Positions 45,786 to 54,399 of a DNA stretch of 64,000 nucleotides are shown in pieces; the first letter of the stretch is position 1, and each line of letters starts with the position of its first letter. The stretch is from Pseudomonas sp. AB6. GTDB taxonomy: Bacteria > Pseudomonadota > Gammaproteobacteria > Pseudomonadales > Pseudomonadaceae. The DNA lies in the NCBI RefSeq assembly GCF_034314105.1, contig NZ_JAVIWJ010000001.1, forward strand, positions 4,386,001-4,450,000, given 5' to 3'. The notes beneath the pieces are model-generated. The model worked only from the letters and a program-made list of their open reading frames with translations. It searched no databases and was not told the DNA's origin. Made by a program: the position numbers and the translations under genes.

Positions 45786-46261
45786 AGTTGGTGCATCGTC
45801 GTAAACTCAACATGGGAGAAGAAAAATACATCCATTCTCCCGCTGAAGCCTTGGTGATAGTCAAAAGACTTTTAGCTGGGCATCGGAAAATCGAAGGTTT
45901 GGCCGAATTGCGACGCGCCTCGATGGTCTTTCGCGATCGTTATGTCTGGGAGCAGATTGAGCGCGGCGAGTGGGTGCTGACGAAGCCTGAGGCGCGCACG
46001 TTTGACTGGGGGGATTACGAGCCGCACGCTCGCCACCGCAGAATAATGGCGGCAGTAGAGAACCCACCGCCACAGCCAAAGCCGCTTGTGCTGTTCTTCC
46101 GCGCAACCGATAGCCAAACGGCAGGGCGGATTATTAACCGAAAATATATAGCCAGCCTTGATGGAACAAAGGATTCGCGAAAGATTGACGACCAGGGAAT
46201 TGGTTATGTGCCGCTGCCATCAAAGAGGGTCAGGGTGTCCATGCGTCTAGTCGGTATTTAG
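45782..46261 (+). CDS. Hcp-coupled small protein, possible truncated T6SS cargo
   Basis: 159 aa, start overlapping the hcp stop (ATGA), so stoichiometric translation with Hcp is likely. Basic helical N-terminal half (EALVIVKRLLAGHRKIEGLA, WEQIERGEWVL), a Pro-rich linker ENPPPQPKP, then FFRATDSQTAGRIINRKYIA, SLDGTKDSRKIDDQGIGYVPLP and a final strand. That last part resembles the transthyretin/carboxypeptidase-regulatory-like segment that precedes toxin domains in many T6SS effectors. The protein ends right after it, with no toxin domain, and the next gene is a housekeeping gene on the other strand. Could be an adaptor or a cut-down effector. Confidence 0.65.
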   Translation: MKLVHRRKLNMGEEKYIHSPAEALVIVKRLLAGHRKIEGLAELRRASMVFRDRYVWEQIERGEWVLTKPEARTFDWGDYEPHARHRRIMAAVENPPPQPKPLVLFFRATDSQTAGRIINRKYIASLDGTKDSRKIDDQGIGYVPLPSKRVRVSMRLVGI

Positions 46262-46265
46262 GCGA

Positions 46266-46868
46266 TCAAAACCTGGACCCACGCCCCAGCAAAAACAAAA
46301 CCTCCTCAGCCGTCGACTCCCGCCCCAACACCTCGTTGCGATGGGGAAATCGCTTGAACCGGGCAATTACTCTTTGATGCTTTTTCGCGTAATCCAGATT
46401 GCTGGCAATAACCGGGCGATCAGCGTCGGGCTGTGCGTCCAGCAGTTTGGCCAGCAGTGCGATGGCCTGATCTTGATGAGCCAAGTTTTCGCTGTGCTCC
46501 AGAACGATATAAATGAAGGTGCTTTGGATGGCCGATAGCTTTTGATCGAGGCCGAGCGCTAGCCCCTCAGCGACAACAGTTTGCGCACGAGTGTCCCCGG
46601 CGAACGCCTTGGGTGTGTCACGAAAGATCATGCGGGGGAGTTGGTCGAGCAGCAGCACCAGCGCTAACCAGCCTTGCGGGCTCTGTGCCCAGTCGGACAA
46701 GTCGCCGGCCAGTGCTTGCTCTACCTGAACCGCGAAACGCTGATGCGCCTCGCTGTCCTGGCTTTTTTTCTTGCCGAACCACAGCTTGCCCTTGGCTTTT
46801 TCGACTTCAATAGGCGATTCGGCTGAACCGAACCACCATTCAAGCAACGGCTGCCAGGGGGCGACCAA
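46266..46868 (-). CDS. DUF924-family protein
   Basis: 200 aa from an apparent TTG start at 46868 (AAGGA seven bases upstream; no ATG or GTG fits the family start VAPWQPLLEWWFG). All-helical DUF924 pattern: WFGKKKSQDSEAHQRF, LVLLLDQLPRMIFRDTPKAFAGD, FIYIVLEHSENLAHQDQAI, and YAKKHQRVIARFKRFPHRNEVLGRES. The fold is TPR-like; function unknown. The start lies 4 bases after the fbp stop. Confidence 0.88.
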   Translation of the reverse strand: MVAPWQPLLEWWFGSAESPIEVEKAKGKLWFGKKKSQDSEAHQRFAVQVEQALAGDLSDWAQSPQGWLALVLLLDQLPRMIFRDTPKAFAGDTRAQTVVAEGLALGLDQKLSAIQSTFIYIVLEHSENLAHQDQAIALLAKLLDAQPDADRPVIASNLDYAKKHQRVIARFKRFPHRNEVLGRESTAEEVLFLLGRGSRF

Positions 46869-46871
46869 GGT

Positions 46872-47882
46872 TTATTCCTTGTGATAAGACGTGGCGCGCT
46901 CGACTTCTTCTTTGGAGCCGAGGAACACCGCAACCCGCTGGTGCAGGCCTTGTGGCTGAATGTCGAGGATGCGCTGATGGCCGTCGGTGGACATCCCGCC
47001 GGCTTGTTCCACGATGAACGACATCGGGTTGGCTTCGTACATCAGGCGTAGTTTGCCGGGTTTCGAGGCGTCGCGGCTGTCGCGTGGGTACATGAACATG
47101 CCGCCACGGGTCAGGATGCGATGCACGTCGGCAACCATGGCCGCGATCCAGCGCATGTTGTAATTCTTTTTCAGCGGGCCGTCTTCGCCCGCCAGCAGCT
47201 CTTCCACGTAGCGTTTGACCGGAGCTTCCCAGTGACGCTGGTTAGACATGTTGATGGCGAACTCCTGGGTGGACTCAGGAATCTGCATGTCTTCGTGGGT
47301 CAGGACGAAGCTGCCCAATTCGCGGTCCAGCGTGAAGCCTTTGACGCCGTCGCCCAGTGTCAGGACCAGCATGGTCTGCGGGCCGTAGATGGCATAGCCG
47401 GCCGCAACCTGCTTGGTGCCAGGTTGCAGGAATGCTTGCTCGCTCAGGGTATCGTTCTGGCTCAGGTGGGCGTCCGGGCAACGTAATACCGAGAAAATGG
47501 TGCCGACCGAGACGTTAACGTCGATGTTCGACGAGCCGTCCAGTGGGTCAAATACCAGCAGGTACGCGCCTTTTGGGTATTTGCCCGGGATCTGGTAGGC
47601 ATTGTCCATTTCTTCGGACGCCATGCCGGCCAAGTGACCGCCCCATTCGTTGGCTTCGAGCAGGATTTCGTTGGAAATCACGTCGAGCTTTTTCTGCACT
47701 TCGCCCTGTACGTTTTCAGTGCCCATGCTGCCGAGCACCCCACCCAATGCGCCTTTGGAGACGGCATGGCTGATTTCCTTGCAGGCGCGCGCCACCACTT
47801 CGATAAGGAAGCGCAGATCGGCAGGAGTGTTGTTGCTGCGGGTCTGCTCAATCAAATAACGACTCAGGGTAACGCGGGACAT
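46872..47882 (-). CDS. fbp: Fructose-1,6-bisphosphatase class 1
   Basis: 336 aa. Gluconeogenic dephosphorylation of fructose 1,6-bisphosphate. Metal site: MASEEMDN and VFDPLDGSSNIDVNVSVGTIFSV; substrate site: YNMRWIAAMVADVHRILTRGGMFMYPRDSR and KLRLMYEANPMSFIVEQAGG. Full length. Upstream gene is glgP, on the same strand but 265 bases away. Confidence 0.97.
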   Translation of the reverse strand: MSRVTLSRYLIEQTRSNNTPADLRFLIEVVARACKEISHAVSKGALGGVLGSMGTENVQGEVQKKLDVISNEILLEANEWGGHLAGMASEEMDNAYQIPGKYPKGAYLLVFDPLDGSSNIDVNVSVGTIFSVLRCPDAHLSQNDTLSEQAFLQPGTKQVAAGYAIYGPQTMLVLTLGDGVKGFTLDRELGSFVLTHEDMQIPESTQEFAINMSNQRHWEAPVKRYVEELLAGEDGPLKKNYNMRWIAAMVADVHRILTRGGMFMYPRDSRDASKPGKLRLMYEANPMSFIVEQAGGMSTDGHQRILDIQPQGLHQRVAVFLGSKEEVERATSYHKE

Positions 47883-48087
47883 GGAGAGCTCCGTAGGTGG
47901 GGGATAAAAAGCCCGCGCAGTTTAACGCGAGTGGGCACGTAATACTCCAGTCAGACTGGGATCTGACTCAGAGAGTTCATGTGTGGGGTGAGAGTAGCCT
48001 CAAAACGGAGATCAACAGGTGCGCCCGGTCAAGATTTTGCAGGCCGCGAGGGGATTCGTTTTAGATTGTGAAACGGTTTGACCGAAT

Positions 48088-48128
48088 ACTGGGGGGGGGC
48101 GGATAAATTCGCTCCCCTCCAGTAATTC
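48088..48128. repeat. Degenerate palindrome with a nine-G run between fbp and glgP
   Basis: ACTGGGGGGGGGCGGATAAA then TTCGCTCCCCTCCAGTAAT; arms ACTGG(A)GGGG/CCCCTCCAGT pair. The GCGAATTTATCCGC centre resembles family B. May end glgP transcription (minus strand). The rest of 47883-48147 shows nothing else. Confidence 0.5.
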
Positions 48129-48147
48129 TGCCTATCTCTGCAGCTTT

Positions 48148-50601
48148 CTATTCCTCCAATGCCCTCCAAATATCATTGGAATATTCACGAATGGTTCGGT
48201 CCGATGAGAACCAGCCCATGCGTGCGGTGTTGAGCACGGCGGAGCGCCACCAGCTTTTGGGGTCGTGCCACATCGCTTCTACTTTGGCTTGTGCCTGCCA
48301 ATACGATTCGAAATCCGCACAGACCAGAAAACGGTCATACGCCAGCAATTGATCGATCAAGCCAACGTAGCGATTCGGATCATCCGGCGAAAATACACCG
48401 CCCCGAATCGCTTGTAACACGTCATTGAGTCTGGGCGACGCGGCAACGTCCGCATCGGCGCTGTAGTCGCCGATACGTTTGCGCGCTTCGACTTGTTGTG
48501 AGGTCAGGCCGAATATGAACATATGATCGAGGCCGATCAGCTCGCTCATTTCCACGTTGGCGCCATCCAATGTGCCGATGGTCAGTGCGCCATTGAGGCC
48601 GAACTTCATGTTGCTGGTGCCCGACGCTTCCAGGCCCGCCGTGGAGATCTGCTCCGACAGGTCTGCAGCGGGAATAATGCTTTCGGCCAAACTGACGTTG
48701 TAGTTCGGCATGAACACGACTTTGAGCATGCCGCGCACCGTTGGGTCGTTATTCACGGTTCGGGCAATGTCATTGGTCAACTTGATGATCAATTTAGCCG
48801 TGTGGTAACTGGCCGCTGCTTTGCCGGCGAATATCTTGACCCGAGGCACCCAGTTTGTCCCCGGCTCCGCACGCATCGCTTGATACAGCGCAACGGTATG
48901 AAACAGGTTAAGCAGCTGCCGTTTGTATTCGTGAATACGTTTGACCTGTACGTCGAACATCGCTTCGGGATCGACCACAATTCCCAGGCGCTCTTGAATA
49001 ATATTCGCCAGCGCTTTTTTGCTCTTCAGGCGCTGCTCCATGAACTGTTTGCGAAACGTGGCCTTTTCGGCAAACGGCTCAAGTTCGATCAAGCGTGTTT
49101 CAGCGTTATCGAGCATATCAACGCCCAATGCCTCAACCAGCATCCCCGTGAGCAACGGGTTTGCCTGATGCAGCCAGCGGCGGAAGGTAATGCCGTTGGT
49201 TTTGTTGTTGATCCGATCCGGGTAGAGCTTGTGCAATTGTGCAAACACAGTTTTGCGCATCAACTGGGTGTGCAGGGCCGAAACACCGTTGATGCTGTGT
49301 GAGCCGATGAATGCCAGGTTGCCCATCCGAACACGGCGGCCGTTGTCTTCTTCAATCAACGACACGGCACGCAGCACCTCGAAATCGTGAATGCCTTTGG
49401 CGCGCAACTGATCAATGTGCAGGGCATTTATCAGGTAAATGATCTGCATGTGTCGAGGCAGCATCCGCTCCATCAAGCCCACAGACCAAGTTTCCAAAGC
49501 CTCGGGAAGCAAGGTGTGGTTGGTATAGGCCAGCGTTTCGACAGTGATTTTCCAGGCGGCATCCCAAGGGATGCCGTGGGTGTCCATCAGCAGGCGCATT
49601 AACTCAGCGACGGCAATTGAGGGGTGAGTGTCGTTCATCTGAATCGCGGCGTGGTCGGCCAGGCTGTATAGCGTTTCATGCATGTTCAGGTGCCGGCGCA
49701 GCAGATCCTGGAGCGACGCTGAGACGAAGAAATACTCTTGGCGCAGGCGTAGTTCTTGGCCCGCCTCGGTGCTGTCGTTGGGGTAAAGCACCCGAGAAAT
49801 GCTTTCGGCTCGAACCACTTCCGCTACGGCACCAAAGTGGTCGCCTGCGTTGAAGCGCTCTAGATGCAGGTCTTCCACTGCCCGTGCCCGCCACAAACGC
49901 AACGTATTAACGCTTGATCCGCGCCAGCCGACGACAGGGGTGTCATACGCTACGGCTCGAACTGTTTCACCCGCACGCCAGACTTGTCGTTGCTCACCGT
50001 CTTCATTAGTGACTGTTTCGACGCTGCCGCTGAAGCCGACCGGGTAGATCACTTCCGCACGTTCGAATTCCCAAGGGTTGCCGAAATCCAGCCAGTTCTC
50101 GGTTTGTTCTTGCTGCCAGCCGTCGACCACGGCTTGACGGAACAAACCGTGCTCATAGCGAATTCCGTAACCGTGGGCGGCAACACCAAGTGTGGACATG
50201 CTTTCCATAAAGCATGCGGCCAAGCGGCCAAGACCACCATTACCCAGCGCAGCGTCGGGTTCCAGCAGGCGAATACGTTCCAGGTCCACACCCAGCTCGG
50301 CAATGGCCTCGCGGGCGATTTCCAATAACCCCAGGTTGCTCAAGCTGTCGTAGAGCAAGCGGCCGATTAAAAATTCGAGGGAAAGGTAGTAGACCCGTTT
50401 CTGGCCTTTGCGGTAAATCTGCCGCGTATGGTCCATCCAGTGCTCAACCATGTGGTCGCGCGCAGCCAGGGCGACGGCTTCAAACCAGTCATGTTCAAAC
50501 GCATGATCTGGGTCTTTGCCCACCGCATAAGTGAGTTTTTCGAGTACAGCGGCGCGAAATGCAGCTACCTCGGTGTCACGAACAAGCGGTTCCTCTGACA
50601 T
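48148..50601 (-). CDS. glgP: Glycogen/maltodextrin phosphorylase
   Basis: 817 aa. Phosphorolysis of alpha-1,4-glucans to glucose 1-phosphate. Signatures: GQKRVYYLSLEFLIGRLL, DAALGNGGLGRLAACFMES, GYGIRYEHGLFRQ, VKRIHEYKRQLLN, and the pyridoxal-phosphate Lys in the family motif EASGTSNMKFGLNGA followed by IGTLDGANVE. Full-length, no regulatory extension as in muscle enzyme. Monocistronic here; other glg genes are not in the window. Confidence 0.96.
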   Translation of the reverse strand: MSEEPLVRDTEVAAFRAAVLEKLTYAVGKDPDHAFEHDWFEAVALAARDHMVEHWMDHTRQIYRKGQKRVYYLSLEFLIGRLLYDSLSNLGLLEIAREAIAELGVDLERIRLLEPDAALGNGGLGRLAACFMESMSTLGVAAHGYGIRYEHGLFRQAVVDGWQQEQTENWLDFGNPWEFERAEVIYPVGFSGSVETVTNEDGEQRQVWRAGETVRAVAYDTPVVGWRGSSVNTLRLWRARAVEDLHLERFNAGDHFGAVAEVVRAESISRVLYPNDSTEAGQELRLRQEYFFVSASLQDLLRRHLNMHETLYSLADHAAIQMNDTHPSIAVAELMRLLMDTHGIPWDAAWKITVETLAYTNHTLLPEALETWSVGLMERMLPRHMQIIYLINALHIDQLRAKGIHDFEVLRAVSLIEEDNGRRVRMGNLAFIGSHSINGVSALHTQLMRKTVFAQLHKLYPDRINNKTNGITFRRWLHQANPLLTGMLVEALGVDMLDNAETRLIELEPFAEKATFRKQFMEQRLKSKKALANIIQERLGIVVDPEAMFDVQVKRIHEYKRQLLNLFHTVALYQAMRAEPGTNWVPRVKIFAGKAAASYHTAKLIIKLTNDIARTVNNDPTVRGMLKVVFMPNYNVSLAESIIPAADLSEQISTAGLEASGTSNMKFGLNGALTIGTLDGANVEMSELIGLDHMFIFGLTSQQVEARKRIGDYSADADVAASPRLNDVLQAIRGGVFSPDDPNRYVGLIDQLLAYDRFLVCADFESYWQAQAKVEAMWHDPKSWWRSAVLNTARMGWFSSDRTIREYSNDIWRALEE

Positions 50602-50838
50602 CTATGCGACCTCTAACGAGCAGACGAATTAGGATTGGGGATGTTTTACTCTAGTCCCTTCGACAGGGGTACGGGTGTCTGGTTCGCGAGTAATTGCGAT
50701 TGTCCAAATGCTTGCATTGATCGTTCCATCCGACTTTTCAATCTTCAAAGCCCCTGTTTCTCTAAGGGCATGATCATTCCGCGATTCGGGTTTATGATGC
50801 CGAACGGTAGATAAACAAAAGCCCCCTTTGGAGCACCT

Positions 50839-51810
50839 ATGCAGACTTTGTACCCGCAGATCAAACCCTACGCCCGGCATGATCTGGCTGTGGAAAAGCC
50901 TCATGTGTTGTACGTCGATGAAAGTGGGTCGCCCGAGGGTTTGCCGGTCGTATTCATCCACGGCGGCCCTGGCTCGGGTTGTGATGCTCAAAGTCGTCGG
51001 TTTTTTGATCCGAACATGTACCGCATCATCACCTTCGACCAACGCGGCTGCGGCCGTTCAACTCCCCACGCCAGCCTTGAAAACAACACCACTTGGCATT
51101 TGGTACAAGACTTGGAGCGAATCCGTGAGCACCTAGGTATCGAAAAGTGGGTGTTGTTCGGAGGGTCTTGGGGCTCGACGTTAGCATTGGCTTACGCTCA
51201 AACCCATCCTGAGCGCGTGCATGCATTGATTTTGCGCGGGATCTTTTTAGCCCGTGCGCAGGAAATCGAATGGTTTTATCAGAAAGGCGCAAGCCGACTG
51301 TTCCCGGACTATTGGCAGGATTATCTGGCGCCCATTCCACTGGACGAGCGGGGTGATTTGCTCGCGGCGTTTCACAAACGCTTGACCGGCACTGATCAGA
51401 TTGCGCAGATGCACGCGGCCAAGGCCTGGTCAATTTGGGAAGGGCGCTGCGCTACGATGCGGCCTAATCCGGCGGTGCTTGATCGGTTTTCCGAGCCGCA
51501 ACGCGCGTTGTCCATTGCCCGTATCGAATGCCATTACTTCTCTAACAATACCTTCCTGGAAGAGAATCAGCTGATTCGCGACATGCCTAAAATTGCGCAT
51601 TTACCGGGCGTCATCGTCCATGGCCGTTATGACGTGATTTGTCCGCTGGATAATGCGTGGGAATTGCATCAAGCCTGGCCAAACAGTGAATTGCAGGTGA
51701 TTCGTGACGCCGGGCATGCTGCATCGGAACCGTGCATCACCGATGCGTTAGTGCGCGCAGCGAACCAGATTGGCCGGCGCCTGCTCGATTTACCGCCAGA
51801 AGAGGCTTAA
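50839..51810 (+). CDS. pip: Proline iminopeptidase
   Basis: 323 aa. S33 alpha/beta hydrolase that removes N-terminal proline. Oxyanion HGGPGSGCD at 41-49, DQRGCGRSTPHA, nucleophile in FGGSWGSTLALAYA (Ser110), acid in GRYDVICPLDNAW, His in DAGHAASEP. GGAGCACCT before the ATG. Followed 9 bases later by dtd, a conserved pair in pseudomonads. Confidence 0.95.
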   Translation: MQTLYPQIKPYARHDLAVEKPHVLYVDESGSPEGLPVVFIHGGPGSGCDAQSRRFFDPNMYRIITFDQRGCGRSTPHASLENNTTWHLVQDLERIREHLGIEKWVLFGGSWGSTLALAYAQTHPERVHALILRGIFLARAQEIEWFYQKGASRLFPDYWQDYLAPIPLDERGDLLAAFHKRLTGTDQIAQMHAAKAWSIWEGRCATMRPNPAVLDRFSEPQRALSIARIECHYFSNNTFLEENQLIRDMPKIAHLPGVIVHGRYDVICPLDNAWELHQAWPNSELQVIRDAGHAASEPCITDALVRAANQIGRRLLDLPPEEA

Positions 51811-51819
51811 GCATCAGTA

Positions 51820-52257
51820 ATGAAAGGTCTTTTACAGCGAGTGCGTAATGCTCGAGTCGAAGTGGCAGGCGAAATTGTGGGCGCTATTGATCAAGGATTA
51901 TTGGTATTGATCGGTGTAGAGCCTCAAGACACTCAATCGAGTGCCGACACGCTACTGCGCAAGTTGATGAACTACCGAGTGTTCAGCGATGCCGACGGCA
52001 AAATGAACCTGTCACTGGTTGATATCGGCGGCGGTCTGTTGCTGGTCTCGCAGTTCACGTTGGCCGCAGAGACTAAAAGCGGCTTGCGTCCGAGTTTTTC
52101 AAAAGCGGCGCCGCCGCAGTTGGCAGCTGAGCTGTTCAGCTATCTAGTAGCGCAGGCTAAAGTCATGCATGGCTCGGTCGAAACGGGCCAATTCGGTGCA
52201 AATATGCAGGTGCACCTAGTCAATGATGGCCCTGTGACATTTTTGCTTGAGAGTTAA
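51820..52257 (+). CDS. dtd: D-aminoacyl-tRNA deacylase
   Basis: 145 aa. Hydrolyses D-amino acids and glycine mischarged on tRNA. Both signature motifs are intact: LVSQFTLAAETKSGLRPSF (SQFTL) and NDGPVTFLLES (GPVT, cross-subunit Gly-cisPro). MKGLLQRVRNARVEV is the usual start. Confidence 0.96.
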   Translation: MKGLLQRVRNARVEVAGEIVGAIDQGLLVLIGVEPQDTQSSADTLLRKLMNYRVFSDADGKMNLSLVDIGGGLLLVSQFTLAAETKSGLRPSFSKAAPPQLAAELFSYLVAQAKVMHGSVETGQFGANMQVHLVNDGPVTFLLES

Positions 52258-52521
52258 ACGGGGGTTTACCGTGAAGCGTCCGGATTAATTAGATGGAAAA
52301 GCGAGAAATAGTTCATCGGACCTGATGCGTTGTAGCGCGGGCTACTAGATAATCGCGCGCTACGGGGATCAACGTTCGTTGGCCCAATGATATAGCCAGA
52401 GGCTAGTCCGTCGCCGTGTAGGGAATCATTACGCCCTTTCGGAGTCGGAACAATGCTCGCCAATTCGCCATGTGATAGCAGGCTGTTGGTTTTTTGATCT
52501 GTTTTTCGGCGAGGGTTGCTC

Positions 52522-54399
52522 GTGATTGTTAGTCCCTGTATTGCTCCAATGACATTTGCTAAACGTTCGCGCAGTGCTCTGCTGGCTGGCTCGGCACTGA
52601 TCTGTTTGCTCAGTTCAAGTTCGCTTTGGGCGTTCGATCTGGAAGATGTCGCGGCTAAGGCTAAAGACCTTGCCGGACAAAAATTTGAAGCACCCAAGAG
52701 CAATCTGCCCAACGAATTCCGCGACATGAAGTTCGCCGATTATCAGAAAATTCGTTTCATTGAAGCCAAGGGCCTGTGGGCTGGGGAGAAGACGCCATTC
52801 AAAGTGTCCTTCTACCATCAAGGTATGCACTTCGATACACCGGTCAAAATTAACGAAGTTACTGCTTCTGATGTTCAGGAAATCAAGTACGACCCGAGTC
52901 ATTTTGATTTCGGTGACTTGAAATTTGACCCTAAGGCTACCGAGAAACTCGGTTACGCCGGCTTTCGTGTGCTGTACCCGATTAACAAAGACGACAAGAA
53001 CGACGAAATCATGACGATGCTGGGCGCGAGTTACTTCCGCGTGATCGGCAAGGGTCAGGTTTATGGTCTGTCTGCACGCGGCATGGCCATCGACACTGCC
53101 ATGCCATCAGGTGAGGAGTTCCCGCGGTTCACCGAATTCTGGATTGAGCGTCCAAACCCGGATGACAATCACCTTGTCATCTACGCACTGCTGGATTCGC
53201 CACGTGCTACAGGTGCTTATCAACTGACCCTGCGTCCAGGCACCAATACGTTGGTTGATGTTAAGAGCCGTATGTTCTTGCGTGAAAAGGTTGGCAAACT
53301 GGGTGTAGCCCCGCTGACCAGCATGTTCCTGTTCGGTGCCAATCAACCGTCCAAAGTACTCAATTACCGTCGTGAACTGCATGACTCCAGCGGTTTGTCG
53401 ATTCAGGCCGCCAATGGCGAGTGGATCTGGCGTCCGCTGAACAATCCCAAACACCTTGCTGTCAGCAACTTCTCAGTCGAGAACCCGCGCGGCTTCGGTC
53501 TGCTTCAACGTGGCCGTAACTTTAGCCACTACGAAGACCTTGATGATCGTTACGACAAGCGCCCAAGTGCCTGGATCGAGCCGAAAGGTGACTGGGGCAA
53601 AGGCACTGTGGATCTGGTAGAAATTCCTACCGCAGACGAAACCAACGACAACATCGTTGCGTTCTGGAAGCCGGCTGTCGTCGCCGACCCGGGCCAACCG
53701 ATGGACTTCAACTATCGCATTCACTGGACCATGGATGAGAACTCGATCCATTCGCCGGACTTGGGCTGGGTTAAACAAACCCTGCGCTCTACGGGCGACG
53801 TCAAGCAATCAAACCTTGTTCGTCAGCCTGACGGCAGCGTCGCGTTCCTGGTCGACTTCGAAGGTCCAGTGCTCACCAAGTTAGGTGAAGATCCGGCAAT
53901 TCGTAGCCAAGTGACCACGGACGACAACACCGATCTGGTGGAAAACAATCTCCGGTATAACCCGGTGACTAAAGGCTGGCGCTTGACGTTGCGACTCAAG
54001 GCCAAAGACACCAACAAGTCGATCGATATGAAGGCCTACCTACTGCGCGAAGTGCCTGCCGAGCCGGGTAAAGAGCCTGCCCTCATCGCTGAAAAAGCAG
54101 ATAAAAAAGTCCAAAAGAAGGCCGATATCAAGCCTGTTCCTACTGCGAAAGAAGAGAAAGGCGACACAGCCAAAACTGACGCAGCCAAGCCTGCCGATTC
54201 GACTAAACTCGCTGATGCAAAGGCCGACCCTACCAAGGCTGGTACTGCAAAAACCGACGTAGTGAAAGCTGATGCGGCGAAAGATATGAAACAAGCCCCG
54301 CAGCCTGCTACAGAAGCTTTACCAACTAATCCGGAGCCAGCCAAGAGCATACAAGTCTTGACTGAGACTTGGAGCTACCAGTTGCCCGCCGATGAGTAA
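52522..54399 (+). CDS. opgG: Periplasmic glucan biosynthesis protein, with long C-terminal insertion
   Basis: 625 aa from the GTG at 52522 (IVSPCIAPMTFAKR follows; GAGGG six bases upstream), or from ATG 52549. Signal peptide ends near SSSLWA. The body is typical OpgG beta-sandwich: FDLEDVAAKAKDLAGQKFEA, MLGASYFRVIGKGQVYGLSARG, FEFPRF-like EEFPRFTEFWIE and SHYEDLDDRYDKRPSAWIEP. Between AYLLREVPAE and the conserved end LTETWSYQLPADE lies about 95 residues of Lys/Ala/Asp/Thr-rich repeats (for example AKTDAAKPADSTKLADAKAD), making it roughly 100 aa longer than E. coli or P. aeruginosa OpgG. Works with OpgH to build osmoregulated periplasmic glucans. Confidence 0.93.
   Translation: MIVSPCIAPMTFAKRSRSALLAGSALICLLSSSSLWAFDLEDVAAKAKDLAGQKFEAPKSNLPNEFRDMKFADYQKIRFIEAKGLWAGEKTPFKVSFYHQGMHFDTPVKINEVTASDVQEIKYDPSHFDFGDLKFDPKATEKLGYAGFRVLYPINKDDKNDEIMTMLGASYFRVIGKGQVYGLSARGMAIDTAMPSGEEFPRFTEFWIERPNPDDNHLVIYALLDSPRATGAYQLTLRPGTNTLVDVKSRMFLREKVGKLGVAPLTSMFLFGANQPSKVLNYRRELHDSSGLSIQAANGEWIWRPLNNPKHLAVSNFSVENPRGFGLLQRGRNFSHYEDLDDRYDKRPSAWIEPKGDWGKGTVDLVEIPTADETNDNIVAFWKPAVVADPGQPMDFNYRIHWTMDENSIHSPDLGWVKQTLRSTGDVKQSNLVRQPDGSVAFLVDFEGPVLTKLGEDPAIRSQVTTDDNTDLVENNLRYNPVTKGWRLTLRLKAKDTNKSIDMKAYLLREVPAEPGKEPALIAEKADKKVQKKADIKPVPTAKEEKGDTAKTDAAKPADSTKLADAKADPTKAGTAKTDVVKADAAKDMKQAPQPATEALPTNPEPAKSIQVLTETWSYQLPADE

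Noticed and set aside
48523..49302. 259-codon plus-strand open frame
   Set aside because: Antisense to glgP; no ribosome site or recognisable domain.
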